A DNA stretch of 64,000 nt from Nitrospirales bacterium (GTDB taxonomy: Bacteria; Nitrospirota; Nitrospiria; Nitrospirales; UBA8639). A program made the position numbers and the translations under genes. The notes beneath the pieces are model-generated. The model had not been told where the DNA came from, did no database searches, and saw only the letters and a program-made list of their open reading frames with translations. Positions 8,564 to 17,393 of the stretch are shown piece by piece (the stretch's first letter is position 1; every line of letters starts with the position of its first letter). Where the stretch lies: assembly GCA_022825885.1 (NCBI GenBank), contig JAJDVY010000029.1, positions 1 to 64,000 of the forward strand, read 5' to 3'.

Positions 8564-9973
8564 TTGCCAGAAGAAAACTTCCAGCTTGATTTTCGGAAAA
8601 ATCCGGACGTCCTCGGCACCATGGTCGATGCCATGGGCGATGGCGTCTTTACCGTGAATGCCCAGGGGCATATTGTCTCGTGGAGCGCAGGCGCGGCGCG
8701 GATTACCGGCTATTCCGGCGACGAAGTCATCGGGAAATCCTGCCACATTCTTGAAGGGAAAAACTGTAAAGGGTTCTACAAACTCACCGAGTTCTTGGAG
8801 AATCCGACACCCTATCCATGGGGCATTTGCAACCAGGAATGTAAGGTATCGGCAAAGGACGGCCGGGAGTTGTATCTCTATGGAAACGTGTCCGTCCTCC
8901 GCGATGAACGCGGCGCGGTCATCGGCGCCGTCGGGACTTTCACGGATCTCACCTCCTTTATTTTAGCCAAAGAAAAAATCCAGGTTCTCGAAGAACAGGT
9001 TCGGTCCAGGGATTCATTTCAGCAAATGATCGGGCGTAGCGGCGTCATGCAGGAAGTCTTTCGCCGCGTGCGTTTGGCTGCGCAAGGCGACGTGCCCGTC
9101 CTGCTGACCGGGGAGTCGGGAACAGGAAAGGAATTGGCGGCCCGGGCCATTCATGCCATCAGTGGCAGAAAAGACAAGCCGTTTTTTGCCATCAATTGTT
9201 CGGCCATTCCGGAGACCTTGATCGAAAGCGAGTTGTTCGGTCACGTAAAAGGAGCCTTTACGGGGGCCATCCGGGATAAAATCGGTGTCTTCCAGGCGGC
9301 CGAAGGCGGCACCCTGTTTCTGGATGAAATCGGCGATACGAGTCCCTTGCTCCAGCTCAAGCTTCTCCGGGTTTTGCAGGAGAGCGAGGTTCGGCGCGTC
9401 GGCGATGAACAATCCGTGAAGGTCGACGTGCGCTTCATCACGGCGACCAACAAAAATCTCAAACATTTGTTGTCCACGGGAGCCATCCGGGAAGATTTCT
9501 TTTATCGCATTCGAGTTTTTGAAATTCCTCTCCCGGCCCTCAGGGAACGGCGTGAAGACTTGCCCTTGTTGGTCAGTCACTTTGTGGCCGAAGGGTCAAA
9601 AGTCTGTCCCCGTACTATTCACGATATTGCGCAGGATGCGATGCAACAGATGCTGAAATATGCGTGGCCGGGGAACGTTCGTGAGTTACGCAATGCCGTT
9701 GATCATGCGTTTGTGACGGCTGAAGGGGGCTGTTTGACCGCACTCGATCTGCCTCCGGAAATTCGTGCGTCCGCGTCCCCTGCTTCAAAAGCGTCAGTTA
9801 CGGGGCCTCTGCCTCCGGAACAACAGGCGGAGCGCGACCGGATACTTGAGGCCCTGCGACAGACCCGTGGCAGCAAAACCAAAGCGGCTAAATTATTGGG
9901 CTACAGTCGGGTGACGCTGTGGAAAAAGCTGCAAAAATTCTCTACTCCTGAAATATCCCCTCAAGGCCGCTAA
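8564..9973 (+). CDS. PAS-containing sigma-54-dependent transcriptional activator (Fis type)
   Basis: From the TTG at 8564 the protein has 469 residues (an ATG at 8621 would be 19 shorter). An N-terminal PAS domain (about 15-130) is followed by a short coiled coil, an AAA+ domain with Walker A GESGTGKE at 183-190 and the sigma-54 contacting loop GAFTGA at 230-235, and a C-terminal Fis-type helix-turn-helix (KTKAAKLLGYSRVTLWKKL). The PAS domain has four Cys (60, 68, 89, 93), which could bind a metal cluster or sense redox state. There is no receiver domain, so it senses its signal directly. A canonical sigma-54 promoter lies 136 bp after its stop, making the downstream cytochrome operon its likely target. 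Confidence 0.93.
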   Translation: MPEENFQLDFRKNPDVLGTMVDAMGDGVFTVNAQGHIVSWSAGAARITGYSGDEVIGKSCHILEGKNCKGFYKLTEFLENPTPYPWGICNQECKVSAKDGRELYLYGNVSVLRDERGAVIGAVGTFTDLTSFILAKEKIQVLEEQVRSRDSFQQMIGRSGVMQEVFRRVRLAAQGDVPVLLTGESGTGKELAARAIHAISGRKDKPFFAINCSAIPETLIESELFGHVKGAFTGAIRDKIGVFQAAEGGTLFLDEIGDTSPLLQLKLLRVLQESEVRRVGDEQSVKVDVRFITATNKNLKHLLSTGAIREDFFYRIRVFEIPLPALRERREDLPLLVSHFVAEGSKVCPRTIHDIAQDAMQQMLKYAWPGNVRELRNAVDHAFVTAEGGCLTALDLPPEIRASASPASKASVTGPLPPEQQAERDRILEALRQTRGSKTKAAKLLGYSRVTLWKKLQKFSTPEISPQGR

Positions 9974-9999
9974 CAAGCTCCTTAATGCTAACTTATCAG

Positions 10000-10019
10000 G
10001 TTAACATTATGGCGTTAAC
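10000..10019. promoter_or_regulatory. Candidate activator-binding site (paired GTTAAC)
   Basis: Two GTTAAC palindromes (10000-10005 and 10014-10019) are repeated with a 14-bp period. They lie about 90-110 bp upstream of the -24 element at 10109, the usual distance for the enhancer site of a sigma-54 activator. Binding by the adjacent Fis-type activator is inference. Confidence 0.4.
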
Positions 10020-10108
10020 GTCATGCCCCTTCTTGTGTTCCTCCCATTGAACCAAGTCACAACCTGTTGAAATAGCGGGACATTTTTTGCCGGCACGAAA
10101 TTGAAAGC

Positions 10109-10124
10109 TGGCACAAGTCTTGCT
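10109..10124 (+). promoter_or_regulatory. Sigma-54 (RpoN) -24/-12 promoter
   Basis: TGGCACAAGTCTTGCT matches the consensus TGGCAC-N5-TTGCW exactly, with GG and GC separated by 10 bp. It lies about 190 bp upstream of the DUF1264 gene at 10301 and directly after a sigma-54 activator gene. Confidence 0.9.
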
Positions 10125-10300
10125 CTACATACATATGAACCAATGATATGAACCGATGAATTTTGGTGACATTCATGATGATCATTGGTACATTTTCCAA
10201 TCAACAGTATTTTTTGGCAGATGAATGGTTGCTTTACTTCTTTGTATGGAATGGAGCGTTATTCATTTAGCCACAAGGATTAACCGCAAGGAGGTGGGTA

Positions 10301-10816
10301 ATGTCGTATTCGATTCGCTCGATGAGTTTCATGGCGCTTGTCAGTTGTCTGTTTGTCATATTGATGGTGACTCCGGCCATGAGTGAAGGTGGTCCGGCCG
10401 ATGGCTTCGACCTGCACGTCCAGGCCCCGCACATGATGGCTGATGGAAAGGTTGGCGGTCCGTTCCATCACTATTGCAAGGGCATCTCCGATCAAATACT
10501 CCAATGCCTGCTTTTTCCCTCCACCGACCCCAAGGCTCCTTTGGTGGCGGTGGAATACTTCGTGGCCAAGGAGCTGGCCCGCAAGGAAGTTCCGCTCATC
10601 AAATGGAACAGAAACTTCCATGACCATGAGGTAGAAATCGCCACCGGTCGCGTACACATTCTGGACATTGAGGATAAAGATAAGGTCGCGGAGATTGCCG
10701 CCGTCGCCGCCCAAACAGATGGTATCATCTATCATCTCTGGCAAGAAGGCCAGAAAGTCCCTGATGGGACGGTCACGATTCCGAATTCGGTCGGTCACAC
10801 GTTCCGAACCGAGTAA
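10301..10816 (+). CDS. Exported DUF1264 (OBAP-like) protein
   Basis: The 171-residue protein begins with a signal peptide (hydrophobic residues about 8-25, cleavage near AMS) and continues with the DUF1264 signature: HVQAPHMMADG, HHYCKG, QCLLFPS, then AVEYFVAKELA and WNRNFHDHEVEIATGRV. The family is known from plant oil-body associated proteins and from many bacteria; its biochemical role is unsettled. The His/Cys-rich centre (HHYCKG, HDHE) could bind a metal. A strong AAGGAGGTG sits 6 bp before the ATG. It is the first gene after the sigma-54 promoter and is followed by a hairpin and then cytochrome genes. Confidence 0.9.
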   Translation: MSYSIRSMSFMALVSCLFVILMVTPAMSEGGPADGFDLHVQAPHMMADGKVGGPFHHYCKGISDQILQCLLFPSTDPKAPLVAVEYFVAKELARKEVPLIKWNRNFHDHEVEIATGRVHILDIEDKDKVAEIAAVAAQTDGIIYHLWQEGQKVPDGTVTIPNSVGHTFRTE

Positions 10817-10824
10817 CGCATTGT

Positions 10825-10858
10825 GCCGGTGCGGGAGCGTCTGACTGCCCGCACCGGC
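10825..10858 (+). terminator. Strong hairpin between the DUF1264 gene and the cytochrome genes
   Basis: GCCGGTGCGGG and CCCGCACCGGC form a perfect 11-bp stem with a 12-nt loop. Only a short CCTTTCCC follows, so it may work as a partial terminator or mRNA stabiliser giving the first gene more transcript than the cytochromes. Confidence 0.6.
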
Positions 10859-10898
10859 CCTTTCCCGCCGTCGTTTCTTCACAAGAAGGAGAAATCTG

Positions 10899-11345
10899 AT
10901 GTCGTTGATACGCAAACGAGGGGTGAGTTGCGTCTTCGCCGTGTTCCTGCTGGGAGGTTCGGTGGCTTGGGGAGGCGACCCTGCGGTTCTCAAGCCGCGT
11001 GTGCCGCCTGACCGGATCGAAGAAGCCAGGACGTGGCGGAATCCGTTTCCCGTCACGCCCGAACGTCTTGAACGCGGCAAGAAACTGTTTCATGGCAAAG
11101 GGTTTTGCGTGACGTGTCATGGACGGGACGGCAAGGGGTTGGGAAATATTCCGGGTTTGCGAGGAAAACTCCCGAGAAATTTCACGGATCCTCAGTGGCA
11201 GGATGCGCGGACTGACGGCGAACTGTTTTGGATTTTGCAAAACGGCAGCCCGGGCACGGATATGGCCTCGTTCATTCCGCTTGTGTTGACGGAAGAAGAG
11301 GCGTGGCACGTCCTCTTGTACGTGCGCGCCTTTGGCGGCACGTAA
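10899..11345 (+). CDS. Exported mono-haem c-type cytochrome
   Basis: The 148-residue protein has an N-terminal signal sequence (about residues 10-25) and one haem motif, CVTCH at 70-74, embedded in the standard class I context KKLFHGKGFCVTCHGRDGKG. A Met near the PGTDMASFIP segment (about residue 124) may be the sixth ligand. It resembles the small cytochromes that shuttle electrons between periplasmic enzymes and an oxidase. A GAAGGAG precedes the ATG by 8 bp. It is followed 28 bp later by the tetra-haem gene, with which it probably forms an operon. Confidence 0.9.
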   Translation: MSLIRKRGVSCVFAVFLLGGSVAWGGDPAVLKPRVPPDRIEEARTWRNPFPVTPERLERGKKLFHGKGFCVTCHGRDGKGLGNIPGLRGKLPRNFTDPQWQDARTDGELFWILQNGSPGTDMASFIPLVLTEEEAWHVLLYVRAFGGT

Positions 11346-11373
11346 ACCATGTGATTGAGAAGAGGGTGTTGTC

Positions 11374-12816
11374 ATGAAACAAAAACTCTGCTCATTAACG
11401 AACATTCTGAAAACGGCAGGCCGGGTTGTGGTCACCGGAGCTTTCGTCGGAGCCTGTGTGGCCTTGTTTGCATCCTCCCCAACTTGGGCTGCCGGTGCAG
11501 GACAGGCTGAAACGATGGTGCGGAACGTGTGCTCGACCTGCCACAAATTTGCAGGTGAGCCGGCAAGCCGGTTCAATTTGAAGGCCCCGGACTTAATGTG
11601 GGCCGGGAGCAAATACCAACACGCCTGGCTGGTCGGGTTTCTCTCCGGAAAAGAAAAACGGTTGTATGCCAAAAGTTATCGCTGGGATCGGGGGTGGGAG
11701 CCGGATGCGCACGTGACCCTTCCCGAGGATCAAGCCGAAGCAATCGCGGCCTACTTGGAAAAACGGTACATTGACCCGCGCGTGGAAGTCGGTGCGTTTG
11801 ACGTTTCAACGGTCACCAAAAAAGAAGCGGAGTTCGGCGCCGTCGCGTACAGGGAGCATGCCTGTATCGGCTGTCATACCATCAAGGAGAATGGGCAACT
11901 GGTCGGGGGACCGCAGAGTGTCGACTTGGCGGAGGCCGGCAGGCGCTACAATCCGGATTGGCTTTACCGGTTTGCGCTCAATCCGCAGGACTTTACGCCT
12001 CACAGCGGAGAATTTTTGGCTGACGCCACGGATTTCGGCGTACGGGCGATTGTCGGGTATCTCATGACCCTGGGCGTTCCGGGTTTCAACTATGACGAAC
12101 CGTGGACCAGTCCGGAGTTTGCGCGGGCAAGCGCGGAACGCGGAAAGGTCGTGTATCAAGAGTACTGTTCGCAATGTCATGGTGCGACGGGGGAAGGGGA
12201 CGGTCCGGCTGCATCGGGTTTGAGTCCCACACCCGCGGTGCATGCAAAGATGGCTTTTGACAAGCTGCCGGTGGAATATCTCTACAACGTGATCTATCAT
12301 GGCGGGCGAAGCGTGGGAAAGTCGCCCGTGATGCCGTATTGGGGCCTCACGATCGGGCAACAGGGTGTGGCGGACGTCATGGCGTTTCTGAAAGCGACGT
12401 TTACAGGCGCGGCGGAATCCACCCCCGCCCGAACGGGGACGGGTTCGTCCGGGGTGTGCCCGCAGCCGCGTCGCACCAAACGCGCTCCGGGAACGTTCCG
12501 AAACATGACGAATCCCGTACCTGCAAATGCGGCCAACGTCAAAGCCGGGGAAACATTGTTCCAACAAACGGCTCAACCGTTGGCGTGCTTCAATTGCCAT
12601 GGGACCAAAGGTGACGGACAGGGACCCATGGGAGCCGCCCTGAATCCGCCTCCGCGGAACTTTACGTGTGGGGAAACCATGAAGGAGCTCTCCGATGGCC
12701 AGATGTTCTGGATCATCAAAAACGGCTCCAAGGGTACCGGTATGATGGCCTTTTCCGGTATGCCGGACAATCAGATCTGGCAGTTGATTCACTACATCAG
12801 GACGTTGGTGGAATAG
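11374..12816 (+). CDS. Exported tetra-haem c-type cytochrome
   Basis: This 480-residue protein has a signal peptide ending near WAA (residue 40) and four CxxCH motifs at about 53-57, 164-168, 265-269 and 405-409, so it should carry four haems in a chain of class I-like domains. The third and fourth domains have the CSQCHG...GEGDGPAA and CFNCHG...GDGQGPMG context found in FixP-like or cytochrome c6-like proteins. A Pro/Thr-rich linker (about 345-375) separates domains 3 and 4. Its place between a mono-haem cytochrome and an unknown exported protein suggests a periplasmic electron-transfer path. The substrate side is unknown. Confidence 0.9.
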   Translation: MKQKLCSLTNILKTAGRVVVTGAFVGACVALFASSPTWAAGAGQAETMVRNVCSTCHKFAGEPASRFNLKAPDLMWAGSKYQHAWLVGFLSGKEKRLYAKSYRWDRGWEPDAHVTLPEDQAEAIAAYLEKRYIDPRVEVGAFDVSTVTKKEAEFGAVAYREHACIGCHTIKENGQLVGGPQSVDLAEAGRRYNPDWLYRFALNPQDFTPHSGEFLADATDFGVRAIVGYLMTLGVPGFNYDEPWTSPEFARASAERGKVVYQEYCSQCHGATGEGDGPAASGLSPTPAVHAKMAFDKLPVEYLYNVIYHGGRSVGKSPVMPYWGLTIGQQGVADVMAFLKATFTGAAESTPARTGTGSSGVCPQPRRTKRAPGTFRNMTNPVPANAANVKAGETLFQQTAQPLACFNCHGTKGDGQGPMGAALNPPPRNFTCGETMKELSDGQMFWIIKNGSKGTGMMAFSGMPDNQIWQLIHYIRTLVE

Positions 12817-12931
12817 AAAAAGAAGTGGGCGCGAGCATTGACCCGGCTTTTTTACGGGATGTACCCTGTTGCACACGTGGTCGTCGAGGGAATACCCTTG
12901 ACTGCAAATCTCTAACAAAGGAGCATCCATC

Positions 12932-13480
12932 ATGAAAGACAAAAAGCACAAATCTCTTTCTCCGGCGGAAGGTATGGGGACGTCCTGGCGGTTAATGTCT
13001 CTCGTCATTGGCATGTTGGGTGTCTGCGGCATGATCTTGACGGCCGCCCCATCCCTTGTTCAAGCCGACGCGTCGCAGGATGACGTCAACGAAGCCTTTG
13101 GGCCCGTGTTGAAGTTGGAAGGCAAGGCCCGTAAGGAAATTAACGCGATTGCGAACATGATTGCGCCCGGGTCGAAGATGGTCCCCATTGATGCCACCAA
13201 GGCGAGTGGAGAAATGTGCATGCTGGAGACGGTGACCAAACACAATATGATCCATTTTTCGCAAACGCCCGAACAAACCCATGAGGACGTGGTGTATTAC
13301 CTCAATCCTGCCACGTTTATTGAAAACGGCCTGGATGTCAAGAAACTTCCTCGTCACCCCAGTGAATTGGGGAAGATGGAGCCGCTCCAATGGTATTACT
13401 ATGATGGGACCTACGTGGAACCCCATCAGGGCAGCCAACTGAATAAGGAATTTGTCATCATGAGCGTGGACGTGAAATAG
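12932..13480 (+). CDS. Exported protein of unknown function in the cytochrome operon
   Basis: The 182-residue protein carries a signal sequence (hydrophobic about 23-42, cleavage after VQA). The mature part is soluble and ends in FVIMSVDVK. I recognise no family; a GTYVEPHQG segment and two Met-rich turns are visible, and a single Cys remains (about residue 91) after cleavage. AAGGAG stands 9 bp before the ATG. It follows the tetra-haem gene after 115 bp and is followed by a good terminator, so it closes the operon led by the sigma-54 promoter. Confidence 0.8.
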   Translation: MKDKKHKSLSPAEGMGTSWRLMSLVIGMLGVCGMILTAAPSLVQADASQDDVNEAFGPVLKLEGKARKEINAIANMIAPGSKMVPIDATKASGEMCMLETVTKHNMIHFSQTPEQTHEDVVYYLNPATFIENGLDVKKLPRHPSELGKMEPLQWYYYDGTYVEPHQGSQLNKEFVIMSVDVK

Positions 13481-13512
13481 CTCAGCGAAACTTTTCTTTC
13501 CCAATGCCCCAC

Positions 13513-13577
13513 TGCCGGCTCCCTGGCCTTGACCGGCCAAGCGGTCATTGCGCCAGGATAGCCGGCAGCCGGTTTCT
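13513..13577 (+). terminator. Rho-independent terminator candidate
   Basis: A two-part stem (TGCCGGCT with AGCCGGCA, and CCTGGC with GCCAGG inside) is followed by GCCGGTTTCTT. It closes the cytochrome operon. Nothing further is seen between here and 13763. Confidence 0.65.
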
Positions 13578-13763
13578 TAATCCCGTCCCGTCGTCCTTCA
13601 CCCAATCTCCAATTTGATCCGGCACCCCTTGCCCATCGGTTTGGCGCGGTCGTCGCGGCTGCATGGTTGACAAAATGGTGAAAATAGGAGTGTATTTGAC
13701 ATATCAGTCTAGATCTGAATGTCTTGGCGTACGACTCAAGAGCCTTTTCGCATTTCGAGGATC

Positions 13764-15338
13764 ATGCAAGTTCCGGCTATTAACGGACCGGCCAGCGCGG
13801 CCCACGGGCTTTCTGACCGGCAACGGGAGAGGAGAGGGCACACGGGGCTCCTCTTGCCAGGCATTCTCGTGGTTTGCATGGCGGCGAGTTGCACGGCCGG
13901 TCCCGTCCAATCACCTGGGCCGCCGCTGAGTGAATTTCCCAAAAAACCACGGGACCTTCAGCCTGACGCTCGTTCCGTGGACGTCACGACCCTGGAACCT
14001 TCCGAAGTCAAACCGGCCCCGTTTTCGCTCGAAGACCGGATGGTGCTCGAAACCTCCTCAGGTTTGCCCCTTAACGACGGAGAACCGGGACGGGTGTTCA
14101 GTTTTCGTGCCCGGGAAATGCCGCTGGTCGATGCCTTGCGGCTGTTCTCGCGCGCGAATACGCTCAATATCGTCGTGGAGCCGGGAATCGAAGGCGTGGT
14201 GACGGTCGATTTTCAGGGTCTCGCGCTTCCGAAAGCCATGGCCGCCTTGCTGGATACGCAGGGATATTATTGGGAAAGAGACGGAGAACTGATCGTCGTG
14301 CGCCGGCTGAAAACGCGCATTTTCACGCTGGATTACATTCGCCTGGAACGTTCGGGCGAGGGACGCAATAAAGCGCAGGTCACGTCCGGGTCCGGGACAA
14401 GCGGAGGGCAGGACGCGGGTGAGGTGATCCTGAGTCAACAGGACCATATCAAGTTTTGGGAAGAAATTGAAACACAGATCGAGGCCCTCCTCTCGGACGA
14501 AGGACGCTTCGTGGTGAACCGGTTGTCCGGCACCATTCAAGTGACGGACCTGCACCGTCGGGTCGAAGAGGTGGCGACGTTTCTGGTCAACGTCCGCAAC
14601 TCTCTCTATCGTCAAGTCGAGATCCAGGCCAGGATTTATGAAATCGCGCTCCGGGACGATTACAGCCTGGGAGTGGATTGGAGCCGGATTGATCTCAGAA
14701 CGCCCAAGGGCCGTTTCAACCTGACCAATATCGTTACGGCACCGGCCGGCGGCTTTGTCGCGCGCGCCGCGACGGCGGCCTTCAGTTTCAACGACGGCGA
14801 TTTTCAGGGCGTTATCCGGGCCTTACGGGAGCAGGGCGACGTGCAAGTGGTGTCCCAGCCCCGGATTCTGACGCTGAACAACCAGCCGGCGCTGATTAAG
14901 GTCGGGACGGATCAATCCTTTTTTACCTCGACCACCACACAAGGGACGGCAGGGGCCGGGAACATTATTACGGAGCAGGTGCGGACCGTGACCTCGGGGC
15001 TCGTCCTCTCGGTGACCCCGCAGATTTCCCGGGACGGGTGGATCATGATGGACGTATCGCCGATTATCACCCGGTTGACCGATATCGTCGAATCACAGAA
15101 TGGCTCCACCGCGCCCGTTTTGGAGGTGAAACAGTCCGGAGGGCTGGTCCGGGTTCGTGACGGACAATTGGTGATTATCGGCGGATTGATCCAGGAGCAA
15201 CTCACAACGACCGAGCGGAAGGTCCCGTTGCTGGGCGATCTTCCCGTACTGGGTTCTTTCTTCAGCGGCACCTATCAGGCCGAGCGAAATACCGAACTCG
15301 TGATCTTCCTCATGCCGCGTATCCTGCGGGAGACGTGA
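13764..15338 (+). CDS. Secretin, MshL/PilQ/GspD superfamily
   Basis: The ATG at 13764 (with GAGG 5 bp upstream) gives 524 residues. The N-terminus has a hydrophobic segment ending in a lipobox-like AASC, followed by a Pro-rich region. Next come an STN-like short domain (VDALRLFSRANTLNIVVEPG), then the secretin core with VQVVSQPRILTLNNQPALIKVG and the C-terminal GG(L/I)I-type motif VIIGGLIQEQ and KVPLLGDLPVLGSFF. Such proteins form outer-membrane pores for type II secretion, type IV pili or MSHA pili. The neighbouring ExeA/MshM ATPase and TPR protein point to the MSHA type. Other pilus genes must lie elsewhere. Confidence 0.93.
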   Translation: MQVPAINGPASAAHGLSDRQRERRGHTGLLLPGILVVCMAASCTAGPVQSPGPPLSEFPKKPRDLQPDARSVDVTTLEPSEVKPAPFSLEDRMVLETSSGLPLNDGEPGRVFSFRAREMPLVDALRLFSRANTLNIVVEPGIEGVVTVDFQGLALPKAMAALLDTQGYYWERDGELIVVRRLKTRIFTLDYIRLERSGEGRNKAQVTSGSGTSGGQDAGEVILSQQDHIKFWEEIETQIEALLSDEGRFVVNRLSGTIQVTDLHRRVEEVATFLVNVRNSLYRQVEIQARIYEIALRDDYSLGVDWSRIDLRTPKGRFNLTNIVTAPAGGFVARAATAAFSFNDGDFQGVIRALREQGDVQVVSQPRILTLNNQPALIKVGTDQSFFTSTTTQGTAGAGNIITEQVRTVTSGLVLSVTPQISRDGWIMMDVSPIITRLTDIVESQNGSTAPVLEVKQSGGLVRVRDGQLVIIGGLIQEQLTTTERKVPLLGDLPVLGSFFSGTYQAERNTELVIFLMPRILRET

Positions 15339-16168
15339 TGGCCGCGCTCGATCTGAACGTATGCTACCAACAACTGGGTTTCACCGAAGCGCCGTTTCGG
15401 ATAACGCCGGATACCGATTATTTTTTTCGATCGCCGCAACACCTGCGGGCCTTGGCGCATTTGCAATTCGGGATCGCCAGTGGTGAGTTGACGATGTTGA
15501 CCGGTGAGGTCGGTGTGGGCAAAACGCTGGTGTGCCGGTATCTGTTGCGGCATCCTCCGAAAGGCGTGCGTTTTGCCTATCTCTTGAATCCCGATCAATC
15601 ATACGTGGATCTGCTGGGTTCAATCTACCGGGACCTCACCGGACAGATTCCCGAAGATCACGGCATCGGTGCCTTGCAACGGAGTTTGTCCCACGTGTTG
15701 CTGGAATTAGCCGGGCGGGGTGAACGCGTGGCTGTCCTGGTTGATGAGGCGCATCGGTTGGGCGGGAACGCGTTGGAGGGGCTCAGGCTGCTGTCGAACC
15801 TGGATACGGAAAAAGAAAAACTCATGTGTCTGTCGTTTGTTGGACAACCGGAACTCGAACGAACGTTGTCGCGTCGCGTGTTGCGCCCCCTGTCGCAACG
15901 CATCAGCATTCGATTCCGATTGAAGCCGTTCGATTGCCGGGAAACCATGGACTATATCCGTCATCGCCTGAGGGTCGCAGGCCCGCGGACCCGGTTCCAG
16001 TTTTCTCCGGGCGTCATGATGCTCACGCACTATCTGAGCGGAGGAGTGCCGCGCCGGATCAACCAGCTTTGTCATCGTTCCCTGCTTGCCGCCTACGCCC
16101 GCCACCGGTGCGACGTCAGTCTTCGCATGGTTCTGCGTGCGAGACGGGAAATTACCGGCCTGACCTGA
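15338..16168 (+). CDS. ExeA/MshM-like AAA ATPase
   Basis: The start ATG overlaps the secretin stop by one base (TGATG), so the two are translationally coupled. The 276-residue protein has the ExeA family opening (YQQLGFTEAPFRITPDTDYFF), Walker A GEVGVGKT near residue 48, Walker B VAVLVDEAHRL and the GGVPRRINQLCHRSL sensor region near the end. ExeA/MshM help to place the secretin through the peptidoglycan layer. This member lacks the periplasmic peptidoglycan-binding part, matching the shorter MshM form. Confidence 0.92.
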   Translation: MAALDLNVCYQQLGFTEAPFRITPDTDYFFRSPQHLRALAHLQFGIASGELTMLTGEVGVGKTLVCRYLLRHPPKGVRFAYLLNPDQSYVDLLGSIYRDLTGQIPEDHGIGALQRSLSHVLLELAGRGERVAVLVDEAHRLGGNALEGLRLLSNLDTEKEKLMCLSFVGQPELERTLSRRVLRPLSQRISIRFRLKPFDCRETMDYIRHRLRVAGPRTRFQFSPGVMMLTHYLSGGVPRRINQLCHRSLLAAYARHRCDVSLRMVLRARREITGLT

Positions 16169-16246
16169 GGCATCAGCGCGATTCTCGGAAAAGAGAAACT
16201 GTCAATGTTCACTCGTTAAGGAAATCAGGCATCGACCTCCCCATCA

Positions 16247-16279
16247 TTGTCATTCTGAGCCGGAGGCGAAGCATCTCGT
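16247..16279. repeat. Intergenic repeat TCATTCTGAGC... type
   Basis: CATTGTCATTCTGAGC followed by GGAGGCGAAGCATCTCG is a version of the common intergenic TCATTCTGAGCGAAGCGAAG repeat. It separates the ATPase and TPR genes. Confidence 0.45.
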
Positions 16280-16303
16280 CGTTGCAACAATCAGAGACAC
16301 CCA

Positions 16304-17353
16304 ATGAGTATTATCATGGATACGCTGAGCCGGTTGCAGGCTGAACAGACGCAACGTTCAGGGCAATCCCGGGCCTCGGCACCGCGGGAAGGCGCGGAAG
16401 CGGCCGATTTCCATGACGTTGATGATTCCTCTCCGCATGTCCCGGCCGGGTCTCTTCGTGGTCGTCTGCCGTCTCTTCTGGTCCTGTCGGGATGTCTTGG
16501 GATTGCAGTCTACCTATGGGGATTACCCCTTACTGCAGCTCCGGACAAGGTGATGTCGGAGCAAGGAAACGTGAAGGAATCCCAGTTCGCAGAACCCGTT
16601 TCGTCCGGGACCGTGGAGGCGGAACCTGAACAATGGGAAGAACCTCTTCTCGTCCCCGTGACGGACGAGCGCAAGGATTCCCATTCAACGACGGCAGCTC
16701 CGGTTTCCGGCCCGCCGGCAAAGATGTCTTCGCCTGTTGCCGGGCATTCACGCGTCCCCAAGCCTCGTCCCTCTCCCGGCATTCGGTCAACGGTAACACC
16801 GTCACCAACGCGGGATGCCCATTCGGCTTCATCCGGCCAACGAAAAGACCGCAGTTCCTCACCGCTCAGGAATGCCACTCCCTTTCAAGTCAGATTGGCG
16901 CGCGCGCAACATTTCATTACGCAGAGGCAATACGCGGAGGCCGTGAACGTGTTGCGACCTCTCTTTGTTCGGCCCCCCGACCGCTGGGAGCCCTGGTTTT
17001 GGTTGGGGACGGCGCAGTTGGGATTGGGCCGATTGGAGAAGGCTCAGGCGTCGTTCGTGGATGGACTTGCGCGGGATGCCACGGTGCCGCAACTATGGGT
17101 GCAACGAGCCCTGGTGAGTCAGCAGCAGGGCCGGTTCGGCGAAGCATTGGATGCGCTCAGGCAAGCGGAACTGCTGGCGCCTGAACTTCCCGAGGTGCAA
17201 CTGAATCTGGCGTATGCCCTGGAAGTGGCGGGAGACGGGCGCGTTTCCGTCAAGCATTACCGGACGTTTCTGACTTTGACCGAAGGGGAAAAAGCCTATT
17301 ACACAACGCGCAAGAAAGTGTTGGACCGTATCAGTCGCTTAAGCAAAGCCTGA
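16304..17353 (+). CDS. TPR protein with single membrane anchor, MshN-like
   Basis: The 349-residue protein has a basic/acidic N-terminal tail, one transmembrane helix around residues 52-75, a long Pro/Ser-rich periplasmic linker (about 80-190) and C-terminal TPR units (from about 205: ARAQHFITQRQYAEAVNVL, then three further helical pairs to AYALEVAGDG). That architecture and its place after the secretin and ExeA/MshM genes match MshN-type assembly proteins. No family signature beyond TPR is certain. The gap of 135 bp to the ATPase contains a repeat. Confidence 0.8.
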   Translation: MSIIMDTLSRLQAEQTQRSGQSRASAPREGAEAADFHDVDDSSPHVPAGSLRGRLPSLLVLSGCLGIAVYLWGLPLTAAPDKVMSEQGNVKESQFAEPVSSGTVEAEPEQWEEPLLVPVTDERKDSHSTTAAPVSGPPAKMSSPVAGHSRVPKPRPSPGIRSTVTPSPTRDAHSASSGQRKDRSSSPLRNATPFQVRLARAQHFITQRQYAEAVNVLRPLFVRPPDRWEPWFWLGTAQLGLGRLEKAQASFVDGLARDATVPQLWVQRALVSQQQGRFGEALDALRQAELLAPELPEVQLNLAYALEVAGDGRVSVKHYRTFLTLTEGEKAYYTTRKKVLDRISRLSKA

Positions 17354-17393
17354 CCTCATCCTGCACGCGGTATTGGAATCTTGTGTCGCGCGG

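Noticed and set aside
10280-11080. 266-codon open frame on the minus strand
   Set aside because: Covers the DUF1264 and cytochrome genes on the other strand; no ribosome-binding site or family features.
11806-13032. 408-codon open frame on the minus strand
   Set aside because: Antisense to the tetra-haem cytochrome and the following gene, which have clear motifs and ribosome-binding sites.
13688-13720. TTGACA as a -35 box before the secretin gene
   Set aside because: No acceptable -10 box follows at 16-18 bp.
16170-16303. Frame 15826-16344 across the ATPase-TPR junction
   Set aside because: It overlaps the 3' end of the ExeA-like gene in another frame and the intergenic repeat; no motif or start signal.
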